Below, piece after piece: positions 46,326 to 55,559 of a DNA stretch of 64,000 nucleotides. The stretch spans positions 84,168 to 148,167 of the forward strand of contig JBJKUR010000007.1 in NCBI GenBank assembly GCA_045563055.1, read 5' to 3'. The notes under the pieces are model-generated. The model had not been told where the DNA came from and made no database searches. It saw only the letters and a program-made list of their open reading frames with translations. The stretch is from Methylaequor sp045563055 (GTDB taxonomy: Bacteria; Pseudomonadota; Alphaproteobacteria; Methylaequorales; Methylaequoraceae). Numbering within the stretch: position 1 is the first letter of the stretch; every line of letters starts with the position of its first letter. Made by a program: the position numbers and the translations under genes.

Positions 46326-48887
46326 TTAAAGTTTTCCACAGCATCGTTTGTATTTTTTGCCCGAGTCGCAAAGTGGGCAAATTGAATTTCGAGGTATTTT
46401 TTTGTTTCCAGAATCTTCTAAGCTTTGGTTCTTATTATGTCCTTGAAAGATTTCTGATTCAGATCTTTCTGGTGTAGAAGGCTCAGTCTTTATTTCAACA
46501 AAACTAATTATTTTTGTAATGTTGAATCTTATTTGACTCATCATTTCCTCGAACATTATGAACGCCTCTTGTTTATATTCATTCAACGGATCTTTCTGTC
46601 CATAGGCCCTAAGGGAGATACCCTGTCTAAGGTGGTCTAAGGATAAAAGATGTTCTTTCCAACTTTTATCAATCATTTGAAGCAAAATATTTTTTTGGGC
46701 AAAAGTAAATACTTCATTAGAATATTTTGTTTTTTTCAAATTAATATTATCATCTGATTTTCTTTTTATTTCGTTTTTTATATCATCAATTTGCGGGGTT
46801 CCTGATAAAAGCTTATCAAATTGGATTTTTATGTTGAGGTTTTTTTCACAAATATCATTTATTTTTTTTTGATTTTCAGAATCAAGTTGATTGATATCAG
46901 ATAAATTATCTTCTATGAAATCTTCCACATAGGAATCGCGCATATCAATAACAAGATTATCTATATCTGAATCATTAATAATTTCTTTTCTTTGGTCATA
47001 AATAATTTTCCTTTGTTCATTCATAACATCGTCAAATCGTAGAAGACTCTTTCTAATTTCAAAATTTCTAGCCTCGACTTTTTTTTGAGCTCTTTCCAGC
47101 GCTTTTGTTATCCAGGGGTGTTGGATGCTTTCACCATCAGATAAGCCTAGGGTTTTTAGAACAGAATCTAACTTTTCAGAACCAAAAATTCTCATTAGGT
47201 CATCTTCTAGTGATAGAAAAAATTTTGATGACCCAGGATCGCCCTGTCTCCCAGATCTTCCTCGAAGTTGATTGTCTATTCTTCGCGATTCGTGTCTTTC
47301 AGTTCCGACTATATATAATCCGCCAGCATTTAAGGATATTTTTCTTTGATCTTGTTGAAGCTTAGATTCCTCACTTCCTCCGAGTTTTATATCTGTTCCC
47401 CTTCCTGCCATATTTGTTGCAATAGTCACTGCACCGGGTTTTCCAGCATTTGCAATTATATCAGCCTCTTTGAGATGATTTTTGGCGTTCAGAACTTCAT
47501 GTTTAATTCCATTTTTTTTTAAAATTTTTGATATGGACTCAGATTTTTCTATCGATACCGTTCCCACTAAGCATGGTTGATTTTTTTTTTGACAATCTTT
47601 TATCAAATGAATAATGGCATCATATTTCTCATCGAGAGTTCTATAAATTTCGTCCTCATGATCAACTCTGACCATAGATTTATTTGTTGGAATTTCAACA
47701 ACCTCAAGTTTATAAATATCAAAAAATTCATCTGCTTCAGTTTTAGCTGTTCCAGTCATACCTGATAATTTATTGTATAATCTAAAATAGTTTTGATAAG
47801 TTATTGCAGCTAGAGTCTGATTTTCCACTTGTACCTCTAAATTTTCCTTTGCTTCAATTGCTTGATGAAGACCTTCAGAAAATCTTCTTCCTTCCATGGC
47901 ACGACCAGTAAACTCATCAACAATTAAAACTTTACCACTTTGAACAAGATAATCTTTGTCTTTTTCAAAAATATACCGGGCTTTTAATGATTGGTTGGTA
48001 TGATGAAGTAGTGTTACATTGTTAATATCATATAGACTCCCATCGGTAATTAGTTTTTGTTTCTTAAAAATTCCTTCTAACTTCTCAACCGCCTTATCCG
48101 TGAGAACCACACTCTTAGACTTTTCCTCTTTCTCGTAATCTTCTTTCGATAATGTAGCAATTATTTTATCAACAACCTTATAAAGTTCAGATGAATTCTC
48201 CGCTGAACCAGAAATTATCAAAGGTGTTCTAGCTTCATCTATCAAGATTGAATCTACTTCGTCTATAATTGCATAACTAAATTTACTTTGGACAATCTGA
48301 TCCTTAGAAAACTTCATATTATCTCTAAGGTAATCAAAACCAAATTCATTATTAGTCCCATACGTTATATTTGATTGATAAGCTCTTTTTCTCTCTTCAT
48401 CGCTCATGTTATTTAAAATAAATCCAGTAGTTAACCCAAGTTTTTTATAAACGGCACCCATCCATTCGCTATCTCTTTTAGCCAAGTAGTCATTTACAGT
48501 TATAATATGAACAGGCTCATCTCTTAACGAGTTTAAGTATGCTGCTAGTGTTGAGACGAGTGTTTTTCCTTCACCAGTCTTCATTTCTGCAATCATGCCT
48601 CGATGGAGTACAATGCCACCCATAATTTGGACATCGTAATGTCTTTGATTGAGTGATCTTTTCGCGGCCTCCCTGACATTTGAAAATGCATCAGGAATGA
48701 TTTCTTCTAGATCTCTTCCTTTAGTTACCTGCTCTTTTAAATCTTTGGTTTTTTTTATTATTTCTTCATCAGAAAATTTTTCGTATAATTTTTCTAAGGA
48801 ATTAACTTTTTCAACAATAGGAATAATTTTCTTAATAAGTCTATCGTTTGATGAACCAAAAAGTTTTTTAGATAAAAAGTTTAGCAT
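46326..48887 (-). CDS. secA: Protein translocase ATPase SecA
   Basis: SecA is the motor of the Sec pathway. The 853-residue protein has QIMGGIVLHRGMIAEMKTGEGKT (Walker A), the DEVDSILIDEARTPLIISG segment, TNMAGRGTDIKLGG and GRSGRQGDPGSS. The C-terminal zinc/SecB-binding tail ends in CPLCDSGKKYKRCCG. It lies divergent to argJ with a very short shared upstream region. Confidence 0.98.
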   Translation of the reverse strand: MLNFLSKKLFGSSNDRLIKKIIPIVEKVNSLEKLYEKFSDEEIIKKTKDLKEQVTKGRDLEEIIPDAFSNVREAAKRSLNQRHYDVQIMGGIVLHRGMIAEMKTGEGKTLVSTLAAYLNSLRDEPVHIITVNDYLAKRDSEWMGAVYKKLGLTTGFILNNMSDEERKRAYQSNITYGTNNEFGFDYLRDNMKFSKDQIVQSKFSYAIIDEVDSILIDEARTPLIISGSAENSSELYKVVDKIIATLSKEDYEKEEKSKSVVLTDKAVEKLEGIFKKQKLITDGSLYDINNVTLLHHTNQSLKARYIFEKDKDYLVQSGKVLIVDEFTGRAMEGRRFSEGLHQAIEAKENLEVQVENQTLAAITYQNYFRLYNKLSGMTGTAKTEADEFFDIYKLEVVEIPTNKSMVRVDHEDEIYRTLDEKYDAIIHLIKDCQKKNQPCLVGTVSIEKSESISKILKKNGIKHEVLNAKNHLKEADIIANAGKPGAVTIATNMAGRGTDIKLGGSEESKLQQDQRKISLNAGGLYIVGTERHESRRIDNQLRGRSGRQGDPGSSKFFLSLEDDLMRIFGSEKLDSVLKTLGLSDGESIQHPWITKALERAQKKVEARNFEIRKSLLRFDDVMNEQRKIIYDQRKEIINDSDIDNLVIDMRDSYVEDFIEDNLSDINQLDSENQKKINDICEKNLNIKIQFDKLLSGTPQIDDIKNEIKRKSDDNINLKKTKYSNEVFTFAQKNILLQMIDKSWKEHLLSLDHLRQGISLRAYGQKDPLNEYKQEAFIMFEEMMSQIRFNITKIISFVEIKTEPSTPERSESEIFQGHNKNQSLEDSGNKKIPRNSICPLCDSGKKYKRCCGKL

Positions 48888-48946
48888 GTCTTTATTTATA
48901 GTAATTTTAGATGAAAAAATACATCAAATTTGTTAATTGTACCAAT

Positions 48947-50170
48947 ATGTCTACAAAAATTTCCCAACTTGCCCCAAGAAAATTAAAAAAAATAGAAATT
49001 ATTAAGGGTATAAGTGTTTCAATAACACATTGTGGTTTAAAAAAAAACAACAAAGAAGATTTGATACTTATTAAACTAGACAAGCCAGCAGATATTTTGG
49101 GAGTTTTTACAAAATCAAAAACCCCTGGTGAACCAGTTATATGGAACAAATCAATTATAAAAAATGGAAAAGTCTCTGTAATTTTAGTTAACTCAGGTAA
49201 TGCAAATGTTTTCAATGGCTCGTCGGGAAAAAAATCATTAATTAAAATCGTTAATAAATTATCGGAAAAACTCGGTATTCCGAAGGAAGAAGTTTTTATC
49301 GGATCGACTGGAGTAATTGGAGAGCCTCTTGATGAGAGAAAAATAATTAAAAAAATTCCATTCCTAATAGCAAATCTTAAAAACGATTCGAACTCTTGGT
49401 TGCGAGCCTCAAAAGCTATAATGACAACAGATACCTTTGCAAAAACACATTCAGAAAAGCTTAAAGTCGGAAATAATGTCTTGATAAATGGTATTGCAAA
49501 GGGATCTGGAATGATAAACCCAAATATGGCAACAATGTTATCTTTTATCTTCACTAATGCTCAATTTGATTCGAAATTATTTAAATCAAAATTTTATGAA
49601 ACAGTAGATAAAACATTCAATTCAATAACTGTAGATAGTGATACATCAACGAGTGATATGGTTCTTTTTTTTTCTATAAAAAATGAAGAAACTAAACTCT
49701 CAAAAAGTCAAAAAAAGGATTTTTTTATTCACCTTGAAAAGTTAATGACTGAATTAGCAACTATGATTGTCAAAGATGGAGAAGGTGCATCTAAATTTAT
49801 AAGAGTTAAGGTTAAAGGTGCTAGGAGTTTTAATGATGCTAAAGTAATAGCAAAATCAATTGCCAACTCACCTTTAGTAAAGACTGCTATTGCTGGGTCA
49901 GATGCTAATTGGGGAAGAGTTGTAATGGCAGTTGGAAAATCGGGAGTGAAAATAGATCCAAAAAAAATCTCTATCAAATTTGGAAAATTAACAATTTTAA
50001 CCCCACCCAAAACTTTTTTGCCTAAGAACTTATCTAAAATTGATAAATATTTAAATAAAAAAGAAGTTGAAATAACAGTCAGTATTGGAAGTGGAAAATT
50101 TGAATGGACAATTTATACATGCGACTTTACACAAAAATATATTACAATTAATAAGGACTACAGAACTTGA
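48947..50170 (+). CDS. argJ: Glutamate N-acetyltransferase / N-acetylglutamate synthase ArgJ
   Basis: ArgJ transfers acetyl groups from N-acetylornithine to glutamate in cyclic arginine synthesis. The self-cleavage region is GSTGVIGEPL, where Thr becomes the nucleophile of the beta chain; ILVNSGNANVFNG, GSGMINPNMATML and AIAGSDANWGRVVMAVGKSG are hallmarks. The frame is open from ATG 48911, but ArgJ homology begins about 12 residues in, so I prefer ATG 48947 (MSTKISQ). The TGA overlaps the TTG start of the NUDIX gene. Confidence 0.93.
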   Translation: MSTKISQLAPRKLKKIEIIKGISVSITHCGLKKNNKEDLILIKLDKPADILGVFTKSKTPGEPVIWNKSIIKNGKVSVILVNSGNANVFNGSSGKKSLIKIVNKLSEKLGIPKEEVFIGSTGVIGEPLDERKIIKKIPFLIANLKNDSNSWLRASKAIMTTDTFAKTHSEKLKVGNNVLINGIAKGSGMINPNMATMLSFIFTNAQFDSKLFKSKFYETVDKTFNSITVDSDTSTSDMVLFFSIKNEETKLSKSQKKDFFIHLEKLMTELATMIVKDGEGASKFIRVKVKGARSFNDAKVIAKSIANSPLVKTAIAGSDANWGRVVMAVGKSGVKIDPKKISIKFGKLTILTPPKTFLPKNLSKIDKYLNKKEVEITVSIGSGKFEWTIYTCDFTQKYITINKDYRT

Positions 50171-50580
50171 ATAAACCAATTATTGTAGTGGCATGCGTAA
50201 TTAATAAAGGGAATAAGATCTTAATTAGTTCAAGACCAGCAGGAAAGGATTTTTATGGATTTTTTGAGTTTCCAGGAGGAAAAGTAAAATCCGGTGAATA
50301 TTTAATGGAAGCATTACACAGGGAAATATTTGAAGAATTAGGAATAAATCTTAAATTAAACAAAATTTTATTTTTGAATAATTATAGAGTCTATCAAAGA
50401 AAAAAAATGTTAAGTTTAAATTTCTTTTTTTGTGATAGTTGGCTAGGTAAAATAAAAAATAATGAAAATCAACTTGTAGAGTGGGTAACACTAAAAGAAC
50501 TAAGATCTTTCAAGATTTTATCATCAAATAAAAATTTTTTGATAGACTTACCTTTTCTTATTTTTCCATCCGCAAACTGA
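50167..50580 (+). CDS. mutT: NUDIX hydrolase MutT (8-oxo-dGTPase type)
   Basis: The Nudix box is intact: GGKVKSGEYLMEALHREIFEELGI. MutT hydrolyses 8-oxo-dGTP to prevent A:T to C:G changes. The 137-residue length and the VVACVINKGNKILISSRPAGK opening fit MutT. TTG start within the argJ stop (TTGA). Its 3' end overlaps the convergent methyltransferase gene by 33 nt. Confidence 0.92.
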   Translation: MNKPIIVVACVINKGNKILISSRPAGKDFYGFFEFPGGKVKSGEYLMEALHREIFEELGINLKLNKILFLNNYRVYQRKKMLSLNFFFCDSWLGKIKNNENQLVEWVTLKELRSFKILSSNKNFLIDLPFLIFPSAN

Positions 50581-51360
50581 AACAATATCACAGTTAAGTT
50601 TGAGCCCTTCCAAATCCTGAAATTCATTTTTGTAAATCTCATTCAGGGTGTTTATATAATTATTAGTTATCAACCCTTTCATTCTAGACTTTAATAAACA
50701 ATTTTCTCCAGTACCTTTGAGATCTTCTATGATTTTTCTTACGTTTTGGTAGTATATTTTATAGTTAATTTTCTCAGAAACTAACTCTTTAAAACCAGTT
50801 GCTGCCAATATATCTGAGACTTCAATCATTTCAATATTTTTAGGAATTCTCATATAAATCCCTTTAAAGATTTTTTCGTCAGTAAGGTACAGTGAGTGTC
50901 TCAACTCTTTAAGTGTTTCACCACTGAAAAAGTTACAAATAATTAATCCATCTTCATTGAGTAATCCGTGCAAGCTCTCAAAATGAGTTTTTTTATCATC
51001 TATACTATGTAAACAGAGATTACTGATAATAAGATCAAATTTTGAATTTTTACAAGGAATTTTGTTAAAATGACTCTCAACTTTTTGTACATTGTTTTTA
51101 GAACTGGATTTATCTAATAAATTTCTAAATGGCGAACAAAAAAGTACTTTCTCTGGATTCGTATCCAAAATAATTTTTAGTGCTTCTCCTGCGTCAGAGG
51201 ATAAAAGAAGGATATTTTTAAAATTATTATTAAATTCTGAAATTTTTTTTTTTAAAATATTTGAAATTTTTTCAAATAAAAAATTATGTTTCTCCCAGTT
51301 ATTAGAAGATTTGTTTTTAGAATTGATTATCGATTTTATGTCAATTATGCTAGATTTCAT
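50548..51360 (-). CDS. SAM-dependent methyltransferase, BioC/NDUFAF5-like
   Basis: A class I methyltransferase of 270 residues is indicated by FKNILLLSSDAGEALKIIL (a weakened motif I), FDLIISNLCLHSIDD (motif IV) and LNEDGLIICNFFSGETLKELRHSL. The FFSGETL-ELR pattern resembles the alphaproteobacterial BioC-like/NDUFAF5 proteins next to grxC. NDUFAF5 hydroxylates a complex I subunit, so assembly of respiratory complex I is one option; I would not fix the substrate. Its start is only 14 nt from the divergent grxC ATG. Confidence 0.8.
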   Translation of the reverse strand: MKSSIIDIKSIINSKNKSSNNWEKHNFLFEKISNILKKKISEFNNNFKNILLLSSDAGEALKIILDTNPEKVLFCSPFRNLLDKSSSKNNVQKVESHFNKIPCKNSKFDLIISNLCLHSIDDKKTHFESLHGLLNEDGLIICNFFSGETLKELRHSLYLTDEKIFKGIYMRIPKNIEMIEVSDILAATGFKELVSEKINYKIYYQNVRKIIEDLKGTGENCLLKSRMKGLITNNYINTLNEIYKNEFQDLEGLKLNCDIVSVCGWKNKKR

Positions 51361-51374
51361 TAAACTATCGGGTT

Positions 51375-51635
51375 ATGAAAAAAATATTAATATATTCTTC
51401 AAATATATGCCCTTATTGTATAGCGGCTAAAAAACTTTTTGAAAGTCTAGATTTAAATTTTCAAGAAAAAATAATAGATAATTTTCCTGAAATAAAAAAA
51501 GAAATGATAGATAAATCTAATGGAAGAAAAACAGTGCCACAAGTTTTCATCGGAAATACTCATATTGGTGGTTATGATGACTTAGAGGTCGCTTTCAAAT
51601 CAGGGAAACTTGAGGAAATTTTAGATGAAAAATAA
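51375..51635 (+). CDS. grxC: Glutaredoxin 3 (GrxC)
   Basis: The 86-residue dithiol glutaredoxin has the active site CPYC (ICPYCIAAKKLFESL), the cis-Pro TVPQVFIGNTHIGGYDDL and a final helix. It reduces disulfides with glutathione. The gene lies in the usual mutT/methyltransferase/grxC/nitrilase order and overlaps the nitrilase gene by 11 nt. Confidence 0.95.
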   Translation: MKKILIYSSNICPYCIAAKKLFESLDLNFQEKIIDNFPEIKKEMIDKSNGRKTVPQVFIGNTHIGGYDDLEVAFKSGKLEEILDEK

Positions 51636-52431
51636 GTTCAAAGTAGCTTGTTTTCAGACTAAAAGTAGTGAGGTTCCTGAAGAGAATATTTATATGTTAG
51701 AGAAGATCTTTTCAAAATTCAATTCTAATTCGATTGATTTAATCTGTCTTCCAGAATGTGTATCAATTTTTTCAGACTCTCGAACAAACCTAAATGATTA
51801 TGCCAAGAGATGGCATAAAGTTTTCATAGAATTCATTTCTGAATATGCAAAAAAATTAAATTCAAATATTCTTATCGGATCTTATCCACAAAAACAAAAT
51901 AATAAATTTCTAAATAGATCTCTTCTTATTGGATCTAATGGAAAAGAAATCGCGCACTACGACAAGATAAATCTTTTTAATGTAAAATTAGAAAAAAATG
52001 AAACTTATAAGGAATCAAAAAATTTTATTTCTGGCAAAAAATTAAAGTTAGCAAAGCTTCCATGGGGAAAATTAGGTTTTTCAATATGTTATGATTTAAG
52101 ATTTCCATCATTATATAGAAAATTATCTAAAAAAGGAGCAGGTTTCTTTTCTATTCCAGCTGCATTTACCAATACAACTGGTAAAGTTCATTGGCATTCT
52201 CTTACGAGAGCAAGGGCAATTGAAAATGGATGTTTTGTCTTTGCTGCTGCTCAATGTGGTTGCCATAAGAATGGAAGAAAGACATTTGGACATTCGTTGA
52301 TCATTAATCCTTGGGGTGAAATAATTGCAGAAGCTAAGCCGAGAGATGAATTTATTTCTGCCATAATTGATACAAAATTAATTACATTTGCCAGGCAAAA
52401 AATTCCTGCGATGACAGATTATAAATTTTAA
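51625..52431 (+). CDS. Carbon-nitrogen hydrolase (nitrilase superfamily, Nit1-like)
   Basis: The Glu-Lys-Cys triad is visible: Glu in LICLPECVSIF, Lys in HYDKINLFNV and Cys in LGFSICYDLRFP. The 268-residue enzyme falls in the Nit1/Nit2 branch beside grxC, in which known members act as deaminated-glutathione amidase; that role is a good guess, not proven. The FGHSLIINPWGEIIAEA stretch is also typical. A stretch of 132 nt without genes separates it from the convergent ubiG; I see no clear terminator there. Confidence 0.9.
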   Translation: MKNKFKVACFQTKSSEVPEENIYMLEKIFSKFNSNSIDLICLPECVSIFSDSRTNLNDYAKRWHKVFIEFISEYAKKLNSNILIGSYPQKQNNKFLNRSLLIGSNGKEIAHYDKINLFNVKLEKNETYKESKNFISGKKLKLAKLPWGKLGFSICYDLRFPSLYRKLSKKGAGFFSIPAAFTNTTGKVHWHSLTRARAIENGCFVFAAAQCGCHKNGRKTFGHSLIINPWGEIIAEAKPRDEFISAIIDTKLITFARQKIPAMTDYKF

Positions 52432-52563
52432 TGTTCTTATGAACCAGAAAATTTTTTATAAATTTTACTGGATCGTTTAATTGGATTACCTGCGACTAAT
52501 TAATTCGAAATTATGTAACATAAGATTATTATTTTAGATTTTAGTTATCTTAAAGTTTATGAA

Positions 52564-53274
52564 TCAAGCCTTAAAGGCATAGAACATATAGTTTATGTTA
52601 GTGAGACTTGAATGTCTCCATGAATTTGTCAATGGGTTATATATAACACCGTTGTAATTAAAATTAAAAAAACCATTTTTTAAAAAGTCTACTTTTAGAG
52701 TATTGGGTTTTACTAATTTCTCCCAACTATGAGTTTTTTCAGGAACAACTTTTAAAATTTTCTCAGCTGCGAAGATTGCAAATAAATATGAACTAAAGGT
52801 TTTATTAATTGTTGACCCAATAAAAATACCTCCGCTTTTTAAGAGGTGAGCCGAATCAGATATAATTTGATTAACATCATCAACATGCTCTAAAACCTCC
52901 ATACATGTAATTACATCAAATGACTTATTTGTAATTTGATTAAGATTTATATTTCTGTAGTTAATTTTAAGTTTATTTATTTTAGAATGGCTTTTTGCAA
53001 CCTCTATGGCCTTTTTATTTTCATCAACCCCTGTTACGTCAGCTCCTAAGCGAGCTAGTGGTTCGCATAATATTCCTCCTCCACAGCCAACATCAAGAAT
53101 CTTTAATTTACTTAATGAAGTTTTATTTACATTTTCAATAATGTACTTTAAACGAATTAAATTGTAAGAATGTAATGCCTTGAATGGACCGTTTTCGTTC
53201 CACCACTCATCTGACAAACTGTCAAATAATTGATTATTTAGTTTTGTTGTAGTTTTTAAATGTTTACTTTTCAT
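52564..53274 (-). CDS. ubiG: Ubiquinone biosynthesis O-methyltransferase UbiG
   Basis: UbiG carries out both O-methylations of ubiquinone synthesis. The 236-residue protein has DEWWNENGPFKALHSYNLIRL, motif I LDVGCGGGILCEPLARLGADVTG, DVITCMEVLEHVDD and GGIFIGSTINKT. The order nitrilase-ubiG-lysC is usual in Alphaproteobacteria. It is divergent to lysC with 54 nt between starts. Confidence 0.95.
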   Translation of the reverse strand: MKSKHLKTTTKLNNQLFDSLSDEWWNENGPFKALHSYNLIRLKYIIENVNKTSLSKLKILDVGCGGGILCEPLARLGADVTGVDENKKAIEVAKSHSKINKLKINYRNINLNQITNKSFDVITCMEVLEHVDDVNQIISDSAHLLKSGGIFIGSTINKTFSSYLFAIFAAEKILKVVPEKTHSWEKLVKPNTLKVDFLKNGFFNFNYNGVIYNPLTNSWRHSSLTNINYMFYAFKA

Positions 53275-53328
53275 TTTAATTTATTTACATATGGTAGTAT
53301 TTAAATCTTAATACAAAAAAATAGAGTT

Positions 53329-54540
53329 ATGTCAATATGTGTGATGAAATTTGGCGGAACATCAGTTGCCAATATATCTAGAATAAAGAATATTGTTAAG
53401 CTAATAGAAAAAAAGATTAATTCTAATAATAAAATAGTTTTAGTCGTTTCTGCTATGAGTGGAGTAACAAATAAATTAATAGAAGATTACAAGAAAGTTA
53501 AAAGAGATATCTCTGATCCAGAATATGATGTAATTTTGTCAACGGGCGAACAGCATTCAGCTGCATTGATCAGTGTAATTCTGAATCAAAAAAAGATCTC
53601 TTCAAGGTCTATGCTAGGATGGCAAATTCCAATAATAACTGATAATAATCACGCAAAAGCTCGAATTTCGAAAATAAATTCAACTTTAATAAAAAAATTC
53701 CTAAATGATTATCAGGTAATTGTTATTGCTGGTTTTCAGGGTGTTAATGAAGACAATAGGGTTACAACACTTGGAAGAGGTGGCTCTGATACAACGGCAG
53801 TTGCAATTGCTTATTCGTTAGGTCTAAAAAGTTGTGAAATATATACGGATGTTGAAGGTATTTTTACATCTGACCCAAGAATAGTAAGGGGTGCATCAAA
53901 AATCCAATCTATAACATATGAAGAAATTTTGGAGTTGGCTTCGTTGGGTTCAAAAGTTTTACACCCAAGATCAGTTGAATTAGCCATGAAATATGGTATT
54001 AGAATTCATGTTAGAAGTTCTTTTGTAAGAAAGTTAGGTACAATGGTGATAAAAGAGGAAAGTAAAATTGAGAAAGAAGTAGTTACTGGGGTAACGTCTT
54101 CTGAAAACGAAGCAAAAATTACTTTGAAGGGAATCCCTGACAAACCTGGGATTGCAGCAAAGATTTTCGGTATCCTGGCTAATATAAGCGTAAATGTAGA
54201 TATGATAGTTCAAAATATTACAGATGACGGAAAATTTGCTAGTCTAACATTCACAGTGCCCTTAGATGATCAAACTAAAGTGGTAAACGAGCTCAAAAAT
54301 TCGCCGATCAAATTTAAAAAAATTCACTCAAATAAATCAATTTGTAAAATTTCAATTGTAGGTGTAGGGATGAAGAGCAATGTTGGAGTAGCACAGAAAA
54401 TGTTTGAAACATTGGCAAGCAAAAATATTAATATTCAAGTAATTTCAACTTCTGAAATTAAAATCAGTGTTTTAATTGACTTACCAAAAAAAAAAATTGC
54501 CTTAAATTCATTGCATAAAGCGTATAATTTAAGAAAATAA
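53329..54540 (+). CDS. lysC: Aspartate kinase LysC
   Basis: This enzyme phosphorylates aspartate at the entry to Lys/Thr/Met synthesis. The 403-residue protein has VMKFGGTSVANISRIKN, GRGGSDTTAVAIAYSLG, DVEGIFTSDPRIV, and two C-terminal ACT domains (VTSSENEAKITLKGIPDKPGIA in part, VGVGMKSNVGVAQKMF), where feedback inhibitors bind. Stand-alone, with no fused homoserine dehydrogenase. Confidence 0.96.
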   Translation: MSICVMKFGGTSVANISRIKNIVKLIEKKINSNNKIVLVVSAMSGVTNKLIEDYKKVKRDISDPEYDVILSTGEQHSAALISVILNQKKISSRSMLGWQIPIITDNNHAKARISKINSTLIKKFLNDYQVIVIAGFQGVNEDNRVTTLGRGGSDTTAVAIAYSLGLKSCEIYTDVEGIFTSDPRIVRGASKIQSITYEEILELASLGSKVLHPRSVELAMKYGIRIHVRSSFVRKLGTMVIKEESKIEKEVVTGVTSSENEAKITLKGIPDKPGIAAKIFGILANISVNVDMIVQNITDDGKFASLTFTVPLDDQTKVVNELKNSPIKFKKIHSNKSICKISIVGVGMKSNVGVAQKMFETLASKNINIQVISTSEIKISVLIDLPKKKIALNSLHKAYNLRK

Positions 54541-54545
54541 AATTA

Positions 54546-55556
54546 ATGAACAAAAAATTAAAAAAACTTTTTTCAAAAGGCTCTAACTTTTTAGGTGTAG
54601 AACTTCCTATAATGGGAGGAGCTATGACATGGGTCTCAGAAAATAATCTAGTTTCAGCAATTTCTAATGCAGGTGGGTTTGGTATAATTGCCGCCGGCTC
54701 CATGGATGAGGATCAATTAAGAGATGAAATTTTAAAAACAAAAAATAAAACAAAAAAACCATTTGGTGTTAATTTAATTTTGATGCATCCTCAAATAGAA
54801 GAACTTATTGAAGTTTGTTTGGACCAAAGAGTAGATTTAGTAGTCTTTGCAGGAGGCTTCCCAAAAAAAAGACAAATTGATAAATTAAAAAGTAAAGTTA
54901 TAAAGACAATGTGTTTTGCAACTACTAATTCAATAGCCAAGAAAATGATTGATAATGGTATCGAGGGTCTGATTTTAGAGGGAAACGAAGCCGGGGGTCA
55001 TATTGGACCTGTTTCTGTTAATGTTTTAGCACAAGAAATTTTACCAGAAATCTCAGATTTACCCGTCTTTGTAGCAGGTGGAATTGGAAGAGGAGAAATC
55101 TTTTTAAAATTTTTAGAGCTTGGTGCTGCTGGGTGTCAAATTGGTACTAGGTTTGTTTGCAGCGAAGAATCTACAGCACATCAAAATTTCAAAGATATTT
55201 TCATAAAATCTGAGGCAAGAAACTGTCAAATTTCCGTAAAGTTAGACAGTAGGTTCCCAGTTATCCCGGTGAGGGCAATAGAAAACAATGCTTCAAAACA
55301 GTTTATAGAAGAACAAAAAAATGTTTTGAAGTTGTTAGATAACAAAAAAATTTCTTTAAAAGATGCGCAATTAAAAATCGAACATTTCTGGGCAGGTTCA
55401 TTGAGAAAAGCTGTTTTAGAAGGTGATGTCGAAAACGGATCTTTAATGGCTGGCCAAAGTGTAAGTATGGTAAAAAAGATACAACCAGTTAAAACGATTA
55501 TAAATGAAATTGTAACTCAGGCTGAAAACCAAATAATTTCAGATGAAAGGTTATAA
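54546..55556 (+). CDS. Nitronate monooxygenase-like FMN protein (NPD family)
   Basis: The 336-residue TIM-barrel has GVELPIMGGAMTWVSENNLVSAISNAGGFGIIAAG, GNEAGGHIGPV, FVAGGIGRGEI and GAAGCQIGTRFVCSEEST. These are FMN-binding segments of the nitronate monooxygenase / enoyl reductase FabK-like group. Substrate cannot be decided from sequence; a fatty acid-related reductase is another option. It follows lysC after 5 nt and precedes the RodZ-like gene by 3 nt. Confidence 0.85.
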   Translation: MNKKLKKLFSKGSNFLGVELPIMGGAMTWVSENNLVSAISNAGGFGIIAAGSMDEDQLRDEILKTKNKTKKPFGVNLILMHPQIEELIEVCLDQRVDLVVFAGGFPKKRQIDKLKSKVIKTMCFATTNSIAKKMIDNGIEGLILEGNEAGGHIGPVSVNVLAQEILPEISDLPVFVAGGIGRGEIFLKFLELGAAGCQIGTRFVCSEESTAHQNFKDIFIKSEARNCQISVKLDSRFPVIPVRAIENNASKQFIEEQKNVLKLLDNKKISLKDAQLKIEHFWAGSLRKAVLEGDVENGSLMAGQSVSMVKKIQPVKTIINEIVTQAENQIISDERL

Positions 55557-55559
55557 AGT

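Noticed and set aside
48911..48946. ArgJ start at ATG 48911
   Set aside because: The first 12 residues (MKKYIKFVNCTN) have no counterpart in ArgJ; the next Met fits the family start better.
52432..52563. Possible tRNA or small RNA between the nitrilase and ubiG genes
   Set aside because: No cloverleaf, TPsiC-like motif or strong stem is visible in this 132-nt AT-rich spacer.
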